A stretch of 64,000 nucleotides of DNA from Gracilimonas sp035704785 (lineage in GTDB: Bacteria; Bacteroidota; Rhodothermia; Balneolales; Balneolaceae). The stretch lies in NCBI RefSeq assembly GCF_035704785.1, contig NZ_DASSWP010000030.1, forward strand, positions 23,156 to 87,155, in the 5' to 3' direction. Position 1 is the stretch's first letter. Each line of letters opens with the position of its first letter. The translations under genes were made by a program, and so were the position numbers. Below the pieces are notes generated by a model, which searched no databases, had not been told where the DNA came from, and saw only the letters and a list, made by a program, of their open reading frames with translations. Of the stretch, positions 36,901 to 45,089 are shown one piece after another.

Positions 36901-37173
36901 GAAGCCGAGACCTATAACTGGCCAAACCCTGCCAATAATGAAACTAATATTCGATTTCAGATAGCTCCACCGGGCGGAATAATTCAAGTAACGGTAATAA
37001 CCATGAGTGGCCGTATTATCTTTGAGGAAACCGTTACCTCACCCGGAGGCTTTCCGCAGGAAATTCTGGTTAATACTCAGAACTGGAGCAGTGGCGGATA
37101 TGTAGCACGGGTAAAGGCTACTGTTGACGGTAAGACTGAAACCAAACTCATCAAAATTGGCGTGGTACACTAA
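33982..37173 (+). CDS. T9SS-exported M6-like protein without HExxH
   Basis: Protein of 1063 aa with a signal peptide (1-27) and an N-terminal half related to M6 (immune-inhibitor-A-type) metalloproteases: YYEKSSDGQLTLNYQVLPD, then SHLGLPDLFNTETGDPGIG and FGLMDGAGFF. The zinc motif is missing: residues 276-287 read IASIASHLGLPD where active M6 proteins have HExxH before LGLPD. The C-terminal 90 residues form a type A T9SS sorting domain (WPNPANNETNIRFQI, VTVITMSGRIIFEE, LIKIGVV). The role could be as a surface adhesin or scaffold. Overlaps the next start by one base (TAATG). Confidence 0.83.
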   Translation: MHNLKDFFKSMLFFSMLFLFYNHNILAQNVSVQRTHAISSQQPQLSEDLNAIGTLNIIAIMVEFQPDSNRLTSGTGIFGTDGMEGLPYLQNASDFRVEPLPHDINYFEAHLEFAKNYYEKSSDGQLTLNYQVLPDIYRLPKKMEEYSPIGETFTYEKIAELARDAWQQVENGVNFDNTGLDPENTAFIIFHAGVGRDIELTGTNLDITPYDIPSLYLRKEQLGNLLDEPSFNGFPVNDGSFRVTNSLIIPRTESRRGLDIQDIEFVFPLSINGLLIASIASHLGLPDLFNTETGDPGIGRFGLMDGAGFFAYNGLLPPEPSAWEKIYLGWETPFIIDKNISGDISLPASSLALSNSIAKYELSDFEYFLIENRHRDPDNNGITITIRKPDGSEVQQTFTNQDMAFVFQEADFDKLLEAGTFVNATNFDFSLPGGLYTGGDQNDPSDDRNLNGGILIWHIDESVINTQLENDRVNADPDRRGVDLEEADGAQDIGQPVPGALNNTAAFGTAFDFWWSGNDYRVILETGSEVSLYENRFSFDTYPDNRSNSGAPSFFELYGFSENQPIATFNIRPAEPNTKLYTSGFTTQLDTSKSYFTAEDDPYFKYFPFSLSIYETPTDTFLIVPDQESVTAVSISDPVNMQYQLTDVSVQQPFIADNLILATKPGNGSGSIDIASLNWNTTSFDTVWTATLPQNKGFLSSQNGEILHADLTASGLDAGNGDVVSVSTTPSQRSEIINGEFSEASNSGVVFSSIPNFTFHPESIQGRLYTGSIQLGNRMIFYVFEDNKYSVIDPNLADPELTIFEESNAEWPAILENASILRVDKINNRLIGINKIGGTQNFTPIQAPAGIKFIGTPLFTDLISSDSEYASLVIGQDSLSMNIYAYREGGRSVNGFPLYIGRAVSGNAQPIHPIIYQGTLYAVSHKGALKSWNLTQVTDTKWSSRYGNNTFNKVSARVNDTFPGNPSGFGVLNEAETYNWPNPANNETNIRFQIAPPGGIIQVTVITMSGRIIFEETVTSPGGFPQEILVNTQNWSSGGYVARVKATVDGKTETKLIKIGVVH

Positions 37174-40100
37174 TGAGGCAACTGAAGCATTTATTGGCTA
37201 TTTGTACTCTGGCTGCTTTGCTTCCTGCTATAGGTATGGCCCAAACGGATGTTCAGCTTTACGACTACCCCAATAATCACCTGGATTGGTTTACTATTGA
37301 AAGTGAGCATTTTCTCGTTCATTTCCAGCAAGGAAACAGCCGTACTGCTCAAATAGCTTCCCGAATAGCAGAAGAAATCTACCCCCCTATTACCAACCTG
37401 TATCAATATGAACCGGAAGGTAAAGTAAGCATTGTTCTAAAAGACCGGGAAGATTATTCAAATGGAGCTGCTTACTTTTTTGACAACAAGATCGATATTT
37501 GGGTTCCTGCTCTCGATACACCATTACGGGGAACTCATAATTGGCTCAGAAATGTGATCACGCATGAATATGTACATATTGTACAAATTCAGAAGGGAAT
37601 GAAGCGATCAAGAAAGATACCTGCTTTATATTTGCAATGGCTTTCATATGAAAATGTACGGAGACCGGATGTTCTATATGGCTTTCCTAAAGGTATTATT
37701 ACAATGCCTTTCGCTACCGTAAATATTCCGGCCTGGCTTGCAGAGGGCACAGCCCAATATCAAACTGCCGGACTTTTTTATGAAACATGGGACAGTCACC
37801 GGGATATGATCTTAAGGACGCGTATTCTCACTGATACTTATTTTACGCTTGATGAAATGGCCATATTTTCATCTAAATCAAGTTTGGAGAGGGAAATAGT
37901 GTACAATCAGGGCTTCGCATTTGTGATATATTTAGCGAATCGCTTTGGTGACCCGGTATTGCGGAAGATAACAGAAGCTTTAAGCCAAAAAGGAGTCTAT
38001 TCTGTAAATAAAGCTATTGAAATTGCCACTGGCATCTCCGGAGATCAGGTTTTTGAAGACTGGATTGCTGAACGAAAGACATTTTATGCAAAAGCGATCG
38101 AAACCATAAACCCAACTCCTTCAGTAACAGTTGAGCCAAAAGGTTTCTTCAATTTTTATCCACAGCTTTCCCCTGATGCAACCAAGCTTGCGTATCTATC
38201 CAACAAAGGAACTGATTACGGCTTACTTTCACTTTACCTCAAAGATGTAAGCGGTAAAGAAACTGAGATAGCTACAGTCTATAACTTTGCACATCAAGAC
38301 GGTCAAACTCATTTAAGACAAAGCCAACCGGTATTGAACTACCTGGAAACCTCTTTTTCTTTTTCTCCAACCGGAGAAAAAATTACCTATGCCATCAACA
38401 AAAAAAATAAGTACGGTGAGCGATACCGGGATATTTTTATTTATGATATCGAATCACACCAAAGCGAAAGGCTCACAAAAAGTGCACGCATACAATTTCC
38501 AAACTGGAATAATAATGGGGATAAAATAGCAGCTGTTCAAAATTCACAAGGCACGCAAAACCTTGTTCTACTTTATCCTGAGCATCCGGATTCGGTAACT
38601 CAGCTTACCCAATACAGCAACGGGGAGACTATATTTACCCCTCAGTGGTCTCCGGATGGATCTAAGGTCTATTTTTCCACTTCAGATCTGAACAATCGCA
38701 ACATCCACATTTATGACATGGATTCGGGTAAGATCACTCCTTTACTCAATGATCCTTATATCGATTACCGAGATCCTTTCCCCGGGCCAAATGGAGAGTA
38801 TTTATACTATTCATCTGATTTAGAAGGGATCTTCAATATTTACCGCTTACCCCTGAATGGAGGAGAACCTCAAAAGCTTACTGCGGTTATAGGCGGTGCC
38901 TTTATGCCTTACATCAGTGATAACGGCCAATTATATTTTTCAGAATATCTATTCGATGGATATAAGATCAAGACTGTAGATATAGCCGATCTTTTAGCTC
39001 ATTCGGAAATGGGATTCTATGAGCCCGAGTATTCAGATGATATCAGCGTAGCCGGGACCGATCTTAGTTATATCTACAAGCTGAATGATTTCGATGACTC
39101 AGATATTCGTCCCTTTCCTGAAAAGATCCGGGCTATCTCAGATACTGGAACCTATCATTTTACAATCAGCAGTATTAACGACAATGAAGATCGAAGCTAT
39201 AGAAAATATGAAGATACCTATTCAAGTTTTAGTTTCTTTCCTGTTCTTCGCTTTGATAACTACTCTCAGAAGTATGGCAACAACGGCTCTTTAATTAAAA
39301 ATGGAAAGTTTGGGAAGCTCGGGCAAAACCTTTTGCGTGATGCAAAACCCGGGGTCTACTTTTCTTCCCGGGACGTGATTGACAAGCTGAGCCTTTTTGG
39401 CGGCCTGATGGTAGGATTAGCATCACAGCCCGCAGATGGTATCGGTGAGTTCTTTAGGCCTGATCGCTTATTTGGGCTCGATCGGGATGCCTTTTTAATA
39501 GCAGAACATCGCGGGCTTCCCTTTATCGAAAGAAGCTGGTCTCCAACCGTTGCCGTTGAAATTTATAATATGAGAAGAAATGTAGCCGATGGGCTCTCCA
39601 TTGAAGAATTTCCATGCACATCCTGTCTTCCGGATACCATCAGTACTGACATTGCATATGACATTTGGGAAGCCGGTTTATTCTTTCGCAGCAAATTAAG
39701 CAGACGCAGCCTCCTGGAGTTAGGTGTTTCATATAGCCCTTATACCGTATCTACCGATAACTTCTATTCCCGTGAATTACAACAACAGGTAAGCGGTTCA
39801 TCTTCAGAATATTTTCGGGGAACTACATTATCCGCTTCTTATACCTTTGATTATTATTTGTACTCTAATGATGCTGATATTGCCCCTTTGGGACTAAAAG
39901 GTTATTTAAGATATCAATATCAACCGTCAAAACTATTGGAAGAATATAAAATTGATGGTGGTGCCCTAAAACCCGTCTATAAGAGTTCAGATAATCACTC
40001 AACTGAATTACATCTTCGTTATGGTTTAAAAACTATTGGAGATCAGGCGTTTCAGGCCCGGATTCGAGGTTTTCATTATTTCAATGATCCCGGTGATTCA

Positions 40101-40532
40101 TTCTATTCAGATTACGTAGGTGGTTTCCTGGGAATGCGCAGTTATCCTTATTTCGCAATTGGGGGAAGCACTACCGGGTTTACCAGCTTATCCTGGTTTG
40201 CTCCTGTATATCGGGGCATTAATAAGCAAGCCGGTCCATATATCTTTGATAAAGTATTCGCTCGTTTTTTCTTTGAAACAGGAAACGGCTGGAGAAGCCC
40301 CTATGATACCGGCAACAATTTAAAGTCAGGTGTTGGAGCTGAGCTGAGAGTAGCTATGAATGGATACTATTTATTTCCCCTTAAATTTTTTATCAGCTCA
40401 TCATACGGTTTTAATGAATTTACACTGACACTACCGGACGATTTTATCACCAACTCACAAAGTAATCGGGTATCTTATGGACGCGAGTTGCTATTTCATT
40501 TCGGCTTAACATTTGACTTTGAACTGCTATGA
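37173..40532 (+). CDS. Peptidase-MA-like, TolB-propeller and outer-membrane barrel protein
   Basis: Protein of 1119 aa. A signal peptide (1-23) precedes a gluzincin domain with HEYVH at 131-135 and a downstream Glu in WLAEGTAQY (E191). WD40/PD40 beta-propeller repeats follow (about 320-600, for example FTPQWSPDGSKVYFSTSDLN), and then a C-terminal beta-barrel (about 660-1119) that ends FHFGLTFDFELL. It is probably a surface-exposed metallopeptidase anchored in the outer membrane. It overlaps the preceding gene by 1 bp and the following one by 4 bp, so the three are one transcript. Confidence 0.83.
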   Translation: MRQLKHLLAICTLAALLPAIGMAQTDVQLYDYPNNHLDWFTIESEHFLVHFQQGNSRTAQIASRIAEEIYPPITNLYQYEPEGKVSIVLKDREDYSNGAAYFFDNKIDIWVPALDTPLRGTHNWLRNVITHEYVHIVQIQKGMKRSRKIPALYLQWLSYENVRRPDVLYGFPKGIITMPFATVNIPAWLAEGTAQYQTAGLFYETWDSHRDMILRTRILTDTYFTLDEMAIFSSKSSLEREIVYNQGFAFVIYLANRFGDPVLRKITEALSQKGVYSVNKAIEIATGISGDQVFEDWIAERKTFYAKAIETINPTPSVTVEPKGFFNFYPQLSPDATKLAYLSNKGTDYGLLSLYLKDVSGKETEIATVYNFAHQDGQTHLRQSQPVLNYLETSFSFSPTGEKITYAINKKNKYGERYRDIFIYDIESHQSERLTKSARIQFPNWNNNGDKIAAVQNSQGTQNLVLLYPEHPDSVTQLTQYSNGETIFTPQWSPDGSKVYFSTSDLNNRNIHIYDMDSGKITPLLNDPYIDYRDPFPGPNGEYLYYSSDLEGIFNIYRLPLNGGEPQKLTAVIGGAFMPYISDNGQLYFSEYLFDGYKIKTVDIADLLAHSEMGFYEPEYSDDISVAGTDLSYIYKLNDFDDSDIRPFPEKIRAISDTGTYHFTISSINDNEDRSYRKYEDTYSSFSFFPVLRFDNYSQKYGNNGSLIKNGKFGKLGQNLLRDAKPGVYFSSRDVIDKLSLFGGLMVGLASQPADGIGEFFRPDRLFGLDRDAFLIAEHRGLPFIERSWSPTVAVEIYNMRRNVADGLSIEEFPCTSCLPDTISTDIAYDIWEAGLFFRSKLSRRSLLELGVSYSPYTVSTDNFYSRELQQQVSGSSSEYFRGTTLSASYTFDYYLYSNDADIAPLGLKGYLRYQYQPSKLLEEYKIDGGALKPVYKSSDNHSTELHLRYGLKTIGDQAFQARIRGFHYFNDPGDSFYSDYVGGFLGMRSYPYFAIGGSTTGFTSLSWFAPVYRGINKQAGPYIFDKVFARFFFETGNGWRSPYDTGNNLKSGVGAELRVAMNGYYLFPLKFFISSSYGFNEFTLTLPDDFITNSQSNRVSYGRELLFHFGLTFDFELL

Positions 40533-41488
40533 GAACATTGTTTTCCCTGCTTTTGATTTTTGTGCCCTTTTCTATATCAGCGCAGTCACTGAGTGAATTC
40601 AATAATAATATTTTCAAAGAAACCGATCAGCAACCGGCTTTTACCGAAAAAGTTCAAATTTCGGATTTCAGATATCATCCGCCTTCTTCAGTCAGCAATT
40701 CTTTACTGGAAAGATCAAGAACTACTCCGGGTATAGCTTTTGCTGCATCTGCCATTATTCCGGGGACGGGGCAAGCCGCTAATGGGAAATGGGTGCGTGC
40801 CGGAGTTTATTTCACTGCTGAAGTTTTAGGGATCATTTATCATCTTGACAGAAATGCCAAAGCACGAAAACAAGAAAGAGCTTATGAACAATTCACTCAT
40901 AAAAACTGGAGTGTAGTAGCTTATGCCCAGTGGTTGGTAAACTATTCAGAGATACATCAACTGGACAACGGGTGGCAATTACTCCAAAGTGAAATTAACG
41001 GAACCGTACCAAACTGGGGTAATACAAGACAAGACTGGAATCAGATCTCTATTTCCATTCTTCGCAATGTTGAAAACCAAACCCCGTTTTATTTCAAAGA
41101 CCGAATTGGAAGTAATTTTTCACATGAACTTCCAGACTATGGTTCTCAGCAGTATTATGAACTGATCAGTAAATATTATCAATACCAGCCCGGTTGGCAA
41201 GATTGGTATGGAGCCATTACAACAGCCCCAAATCAAGACATTTCTATGTATAGATATTTTTGGAATGGACAAGATGAACCTTTTGCACTTTTTTATGAAG
41301 GGCGTGACCGCGCAGAGGAATTCAACCAAAACTACCGTGTTGCAGGGAACATCTTAAAGCTCCTGCTGGTAAATCATGTAGTCTCCGCCTTTGATGCTTT
41401 ATTTACAATCCAACTCAAAAACAGCCGTATTAAGACAGAGACTAACTTATTGAAAATGGAACAATTTTCATTAACCTGGCACTTTTAA
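40529..41488 (+). CDS. DUF5683-like membrane protein
   Basis: Protein of 319 aa with a signal peptide (1-18, ending SAQ). A conserved segment of the type AASAIIPGTGQAANGKWVRA followed by a hydrophobic stretch recalls the DUF5683 family found in Bacteroidota envelopes. The C-terminal half is aromatic-rich and ends with a hydrophobic helix (about 275-293). The function is unknown. It overlaps the propeller-barrel gene (ATGA), so it is likely a partner of that outer-membrane protein. Confidence 0.75.
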   Translation: MRTLFSLLLIFVPFSISAQSLSEFNNNIFKETDQQPAFTEKVQISDFRYHPPSSVSNSLLERSRTTPGIAFAASAIIPGTGQAANGKWVRAGVYFTAEVLGIIYHLDRNAKARKQERAYEQFTHKNWSVVAYAQWLVNYSEIHQLDNGWQLLQSEINGTVPNWGNTRQDWNQISISILRNVENQTPFYFKDRIGSNFSHELPDYGSQQYYELISKYYQYQPGWQDWYGAITTAPNQDISMYRYFWNGQDEPFALFYEGRDRAEEFNQNYRVAGNILKLLLVNHVVSAFDALFTIQLKNSRIKTETNLLKMEQFSLTWHF

Positions 41489-41511
41489 CCCGTTGATAGT
41501 TACCTTATTTT

Positions 41512-42354
41512 ATGAACATGCTTAAATACATATTCACTAACAAATACTTCTACATAGGCAGTGCCGCACTCGTTCTCTTTGGTGCACTCTTCCTTTTACT
41601 GGCTGATAAACTTATCATGCCCTATTACACAAATTATAACGAGGGAATAACTGTACCCGATGTCACCAAAATATCTTTGGAGGAAGCTCAGACACTTTTA
41701 AACGGATATGGATTGCAATATGAGGTTACAGAGAGACGGGCAAACTCAGCCTATCCTTCTGATTATGTAATTGATCAAAGTCCGGGAGCGTCTAATATCG
41801 TAAAGCCTAACCGAAAAGTTTATCTCACCGTTAATACCGAGGTTAAACCACAGGTAGAAGTACCAATGTTGGTAGACCTGAACCTCAGGAATGCGGAGAT
41901 ACAACTTCAAAACTATGGTTTGGTTATGGGTTCCACAAGCTATGAGTCTTCCCGTTTTAGAAACGTTGTTCTTCGCCAGTCAGTCCCGGCAGGAATAACT
42001 GTGGAAAAAGGAACCGTTGTTGACTTAGTGATCAGTGACGGCTTGGGTGAAAGAATGGTTACCGTGCCTGAAATCATCGGATTACGACTTTCTGAAGCAC
42101 AACTTAGCTTAAGAAGAACCGGCTTAAATGTTGGAGAAGTACGTTTTAGGCCAACCAAAGATGTATCTCCAAATACGGTTTTAGATTACAGCCCCAAACA
42201 AGCAGAATTCAGGGAAGGTGAAACCCTTACATTGATAATATCTGAGCGTTTCGAAGCTGTTGAGCAAAGTGAGAGTGGTGCCGTGATCATTGATTCTACA
42301 GATAGTAATCCCGATTCAGTAAATACCGTTATACCCGATTCTCTAAATAATTAA
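41512..42354 (+). CDS. Membrane-anchored PASTA protein
   Basis: Protein of 280 aa with one N-terminal membrane helix (about 14-36) and three PASTA domains: VPDVTKISLEEAQTLLNGYG, VPMLVDLNLRNAEIQLQNYG and VPEIIGLRLSEAQLSLRRTG. A low-complexity acidic tail follows. PASTA domains bind peptidoglycan fragments; there is no kinase domain, so this resembles the stand-alone PASTA proteins encoded before rpe in Bacteroidota. The rpe gene follows at 22 bp. Confidence 0.9.
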   Translation: MNMLKYIFTNKYFYIGSAALVLFGALFLLLADKLIMPYYTNYNEGITVPDVTKISLEEAQTLLNGYGLQYEVTERRANSAYPSDYVIDQSPGASNIVKPNRKVYLTVNTEVKPQVEVPMLVDLNLRNAEIQLQNYGLVMGSTSYESSRFRNVVLRQSVPAGITVEKGTVVDLVISDGLGERMVTVPEIIGLRLSEAQLSLRRTGLNVGEVRFRPTKDVSPNTVLDYSPKQAEFREGETLTLIISERFEAVEQSESGAVIIDSTDSNPDSVNTVIPDSLNN

Positions 42355-42375
42355 TCCAATTACAATAAGTACTAA

Positions 42376-43053
42376 ATGAATTTTGAACTCCCTATTCTCG
42401 CACCATCAATTTTAGCCGCAGACTTTACCAAACTAGGAAATAATATTGAAGATGCTGTAAAAGGGGGGACTTCATGGATCCATTGCGATATCATGGACGG
42501 GCATTTTGTACCAAATATCAGTTATGGGCCCGGTATCGTAAAAGCTGCTAAAAAAGCCGCCCCTGACGCCTTTTTCGATGTTCACCTGATGATCGAGAAT
42601 CCGGACGATTATGTAGAAAGTTTTGTTGAAGCAGGTGCTGACCTGATCTCTGTTCATTATGAGACTTGTCCCCACCTTCACCGCTCCATCCAAAACATCA
42701 AAAAATATGGATTGATGACCGGTGTAGTGGTCAATCCTGCAACTTCCCTGCATAATATTGAGCCTGTTTTAGCGGACGTTGATCTTGTGCTTATTATGAG
42801 TGTAAACCCAGGATTTGGAGGTCAAAGCTTTATTGAAAGCAGCTATGAAAAATTGAATAGCTTAGCACAAATGAGAGAAGAGAAAGAGCTCAGCTTTCTC
42901 ATACAGGTAGATGGCGGTGTAAATCTCAAGAACATTAAGAAAGTTGCTAAAGCAGGTGCCGACGTTTTAGTTGCCGGGAGCAGCGTTTTCAGTGCTAAGG
43001 ATATTACTGCACGTGTTGAAGAGCTTACCGGTAAGCTTAAGCAGAACCTTTAA
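42376..43053 (+). CDS. rpe: Ribulose-phosphate 3-epimerase
   Basis: Pentose-phosphate pathway epimerase of 225 aa, interconverting ribulose-5-phosphate and xylulose-5-phosphate. It is a TIM barrel with LAPSILAADFTKLG, the metal-binding CDIMDGHFVPNISYG, FFDVHLMIENP, LIMSVNPGFGGQSFI and IQVDGGVNLKNI (catalytic Asp), plus the phosphate site LVAGSSVF. The length is standard. Part of the PASTA-rpe unit. Confidence 0.96.
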   Translation: MNFELPILAPSILAADFTKLGNNIEDAVKGGTSWIHCDIMDGHFVPNISYGPGIVKAAKKAAPDAFFDVHLMIENPDDYVESFVEAGADLISVHYETCPHLHRSIQNIKKYGLMTGVVVNPATSLHNIEPVLADVDLVLIMSVNPGFGGQSFIESSYEKLNSLAQMREEKELSFLIQVDGGVNLKNIKKVAKAGADVLVAGSSVFSAKDITARVEELTGKLKQNL

Positions 43054-43142
43054 TCATTTTCGGGCTCTTATCGGTATCCCGCATCATTTCTGTTGCTAAA
43101 TCCTTATCTTTAGGTATTAGATTCAATTAAATTTTTACTGCC

Positions 43143-44141
43143 ATAAAAGACGAAAAAACACTTATCGAAAAAATTATCGAATTAGAGGGAGCTGATCCAA
43201 TGGCTCTTTTTGGGTTGCATGATCATAACCTCATTGCACTGGATAAATCTTTTCCTGAAACTAAATTCAATGCGCGTGGCAATCGTGTCAAATTAACCGG
43301 CCCTGCCGAAGAGGTTGAAACAGCTACAAAAGTGATCGAAGGTATGATCGAATTACTTAACCGCAAAAGTAAAGTAGCTGAAGATGATGTAAACACATTG
43401 GTCAACCTGAAATCAGGGGAGAGCACAGCCAACAGGCCTCAGATCCATACTTTGGATGGTGCTTCCGGAGATACGATCATCCATACCCATAACGGAGAGG
43501 CCATAACGGCCAAAACTCCGGGGCAACGCCGGATTGTCCAATCCTCCACTGAAAATGATATTGTATTTGCTATCGGGCCGGCCGGAACCGGGAAAACCTA
43601 CACTTCTGTTGCTTTAGCTGTACAGGCACTTAAAGACCGTAAAGTTCGAAAGATCATTCTAGCACGACCTGCTGTTGAAGCCGGTGAAAACCTTGGTTTC
43701 TTACCCGGTGATCTGAAGGAAAAGATCGACCCGTATCTTCGTCCATTATATGATGCCCTGGAGGATATGATAGACCGCGACCGGCTTGAGCTGCATCTTG
43801 CAAAAAATATTATTGAGATCGCTCCTTTGGCATATATGAGGGGACGAACGCTGAACAATGCTTTTGTGATCTTGGATGAGGCTCAAAATGCCACCAACAC
43901 ACAAATGAAAATGTTCCTGACGCGAATTGGCTTTAACAGTCGTGCCATCATTACCGGTGATATTACCCAAACTGATCTCCCCCGTCGTCAGGAATCAGGA
44001 TTGATATCCATTCAAAAGATCCTTCAGGATATTGACGGCATCGATTTTGTGTATCTCGGCGAAGAGGATGTGGTACGCCACAAACTGGTTCGTGATATCA
44101 TTAATGCCTATGAGAAGTTTGAGGGGAAGAATAAGAAGTAG
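43143..44141 (+). CDS. phoH: PhoH-family ATPase, apparently with an ATA start codon
   Basis: PhoH ATPase/RNA-linked protein with an N-terminal KH-like part, Walker A GPAGTGKTYTSVALAVQALK and Walker B AFVILDEAQNATNTQMKMF. The first ATG (43200) would cut off the conserved N-terminal block; upstream codons continue in frame as KDEKTLIEKIIELEGADPMA, matching the family start (IELEGxDPxALFG). No ATG lies before the in-frame stop at 43128-43130, so translation most likely begins at ATA (43143). ATT at 43131 or a sequence error are alternatives. With the ATA start the protein is 332 aa. Confidence 0.85.
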   Translation: MKDEKTLIEKIIELEGADPMALFGLHDHNLIALDKSFPETKFNARGNRVKLTGPAEEVETATKVIEGMIELLNRKSKVAEDDVNTLVNLKSGESTANRPQIHTLDGASGDTIIHTHNGEAITAKTPGQRRIVQSSTENDIVFAIGPAGTGKTYTSVALAVQALKDRKVRKIILARPAVEAGENLGFLPGDLKEKIDPYLRPLYDALEDMIDRDRLELHLAKNIIEIAPLAYMRGRTLNNAFVILDEAQNATNTQMKMFLTRIGFNSRAIITGDITQTDLPRRQESGLISIQKILQDIDGIDFVYLGEEDVVRHKLVRDIINAYEKFEGKNKK

Positions 44142-44160
44142 CTTTCAGCATACAGCGATC

Positions 44161-44198
44161 AGCTTTCAGTTTTCTTTTTCAAATAATAACTGAAAGCT
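44161..44198. repeat. Inverted repeat in the phoH-MBL gap
   Basis: An 11-bp perfect stem (AGCTTTCAGTT/AACTGAAAGCT, 16-nt loop) with partial extra copies of AGCTTTCAG nearby. There is no T-tract, so it resembles a dispersed intergenic palindrome more than a terminator. Confidence 0.6.
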
Positions 44199-44288
44199 GA
44201 AGCCTAATAGCTGACGGCTAAACCTTCCTTAGCTTCAACAGTCAAATCAATTACGTATTACTTATAAAACTCTATCTTCGAATCAAAC

Positions 44289-45089
44289 ATGAAAACCTAC
44301 GCCGCTACACTCTACGAAGGTACTTTTTCCGTTGGACTTGATAAAAAATTTGTTCGCATTGACCGTAATGATCCCCCTGCTAAGGGAGCTTTGAAGCTAT
44401 CTTTGAATCCGTTTCTTATTCATACCTCTGAACGGAATTACTTGTTTGATTGTGGAATTGGGGAATTTGGTGAAGATACCGGGCCTGAAACTATCCGTGA
44501 AAACCTCAATGAACATGGTCTATCGGAATTTGATATCACGGACATTTTTCTGAGTCATTTGCACTATGATCACATCGGTGGATTAGCACATCGTGAAAGC
44601 GGATATTGGGAACTTACTTTTCCCGATGCTAACATCTGGGTTTCAAAGAAGGGATGGGAAAAAGTGATAGCAAAAGAAGAATATTATGATGCCGAAAAAA
44701 CGGAATTCATTTCCTTTCTGGATGCTAAAGCTGATTTAAATTTCCTGGATGAAGAAGATCAGCCTTATCCCGACATCACCGTAAAGAAAATTGGCGGACA
44801 TACTGAATTTCATCAGGTGCTGCTTTTCGATGACGGTAAACAAAAGTATATGCAGGCCGGTGATGTAATTGGTACAAAAGGTGCTATCAATAGAAAATAT
44901 GCCGCGAAATATGATTTTGAGCCAAAAGTAAGCCAACAGCGGCGGGAAGAACTCGCAAAAAAAGCCTTTGAAGAAGGTTTTGTTATTATGTCTTATCATG
45001 AAGACCGAAATCCATTATTCAAACTTACCGGTTATGAAGATAAAACCGGATACAGCACAGAAAACATAGATTCGTATGTCCCTGCCTGA
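44289..45089 (+). CDS. MBL-fold metallohydrolase
   Basis: Metallo-beta-lactamase-fold hydrolase of 266 aa. The metal motif is FLSHLHYDHIGG (about 94-105), with His in KIGGHTEFHQVL, Asp in MQAGDVIG and a final His in YHEDRNPLF. It is a small single-domain enzyme in the same broad branch as the protein at 9128, with an unknown substrate. The last 14 bp overlap the start of the purine nucleoside phosphorylase gene, so the pair is translationally coupled. Confidence 0.87.
   Translation: MKTYAATLYEGTFSVGLDKKFVRIDRNDPPAKGALKLSLNPFLIHTSERNYLFDCGIGEFGEDTGPETIRENLNEHGLSEFDITDIFLSHLHYDHIGGLAHRESGYWELTFPDANIWVSKKGWEKVIAKEEYYDAEKTEFISFLDAKADLNFLDEEDQPYPDITVKKIGGHTEFHQVLLFDDGKQKYMQAGDVIGTKGAINRKYAAKYDFEPKVSQQRREELAKKAFEEGFVIMSYHEDRNPLFKLTGYEDKTGYSTENIDSYVPA

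Noticed and set aside
44161..44198. Terminator after phoH
   Set aside because: The stem is good but no T-tract follows, and partial extra copies are present nearby; listed as a repeat.
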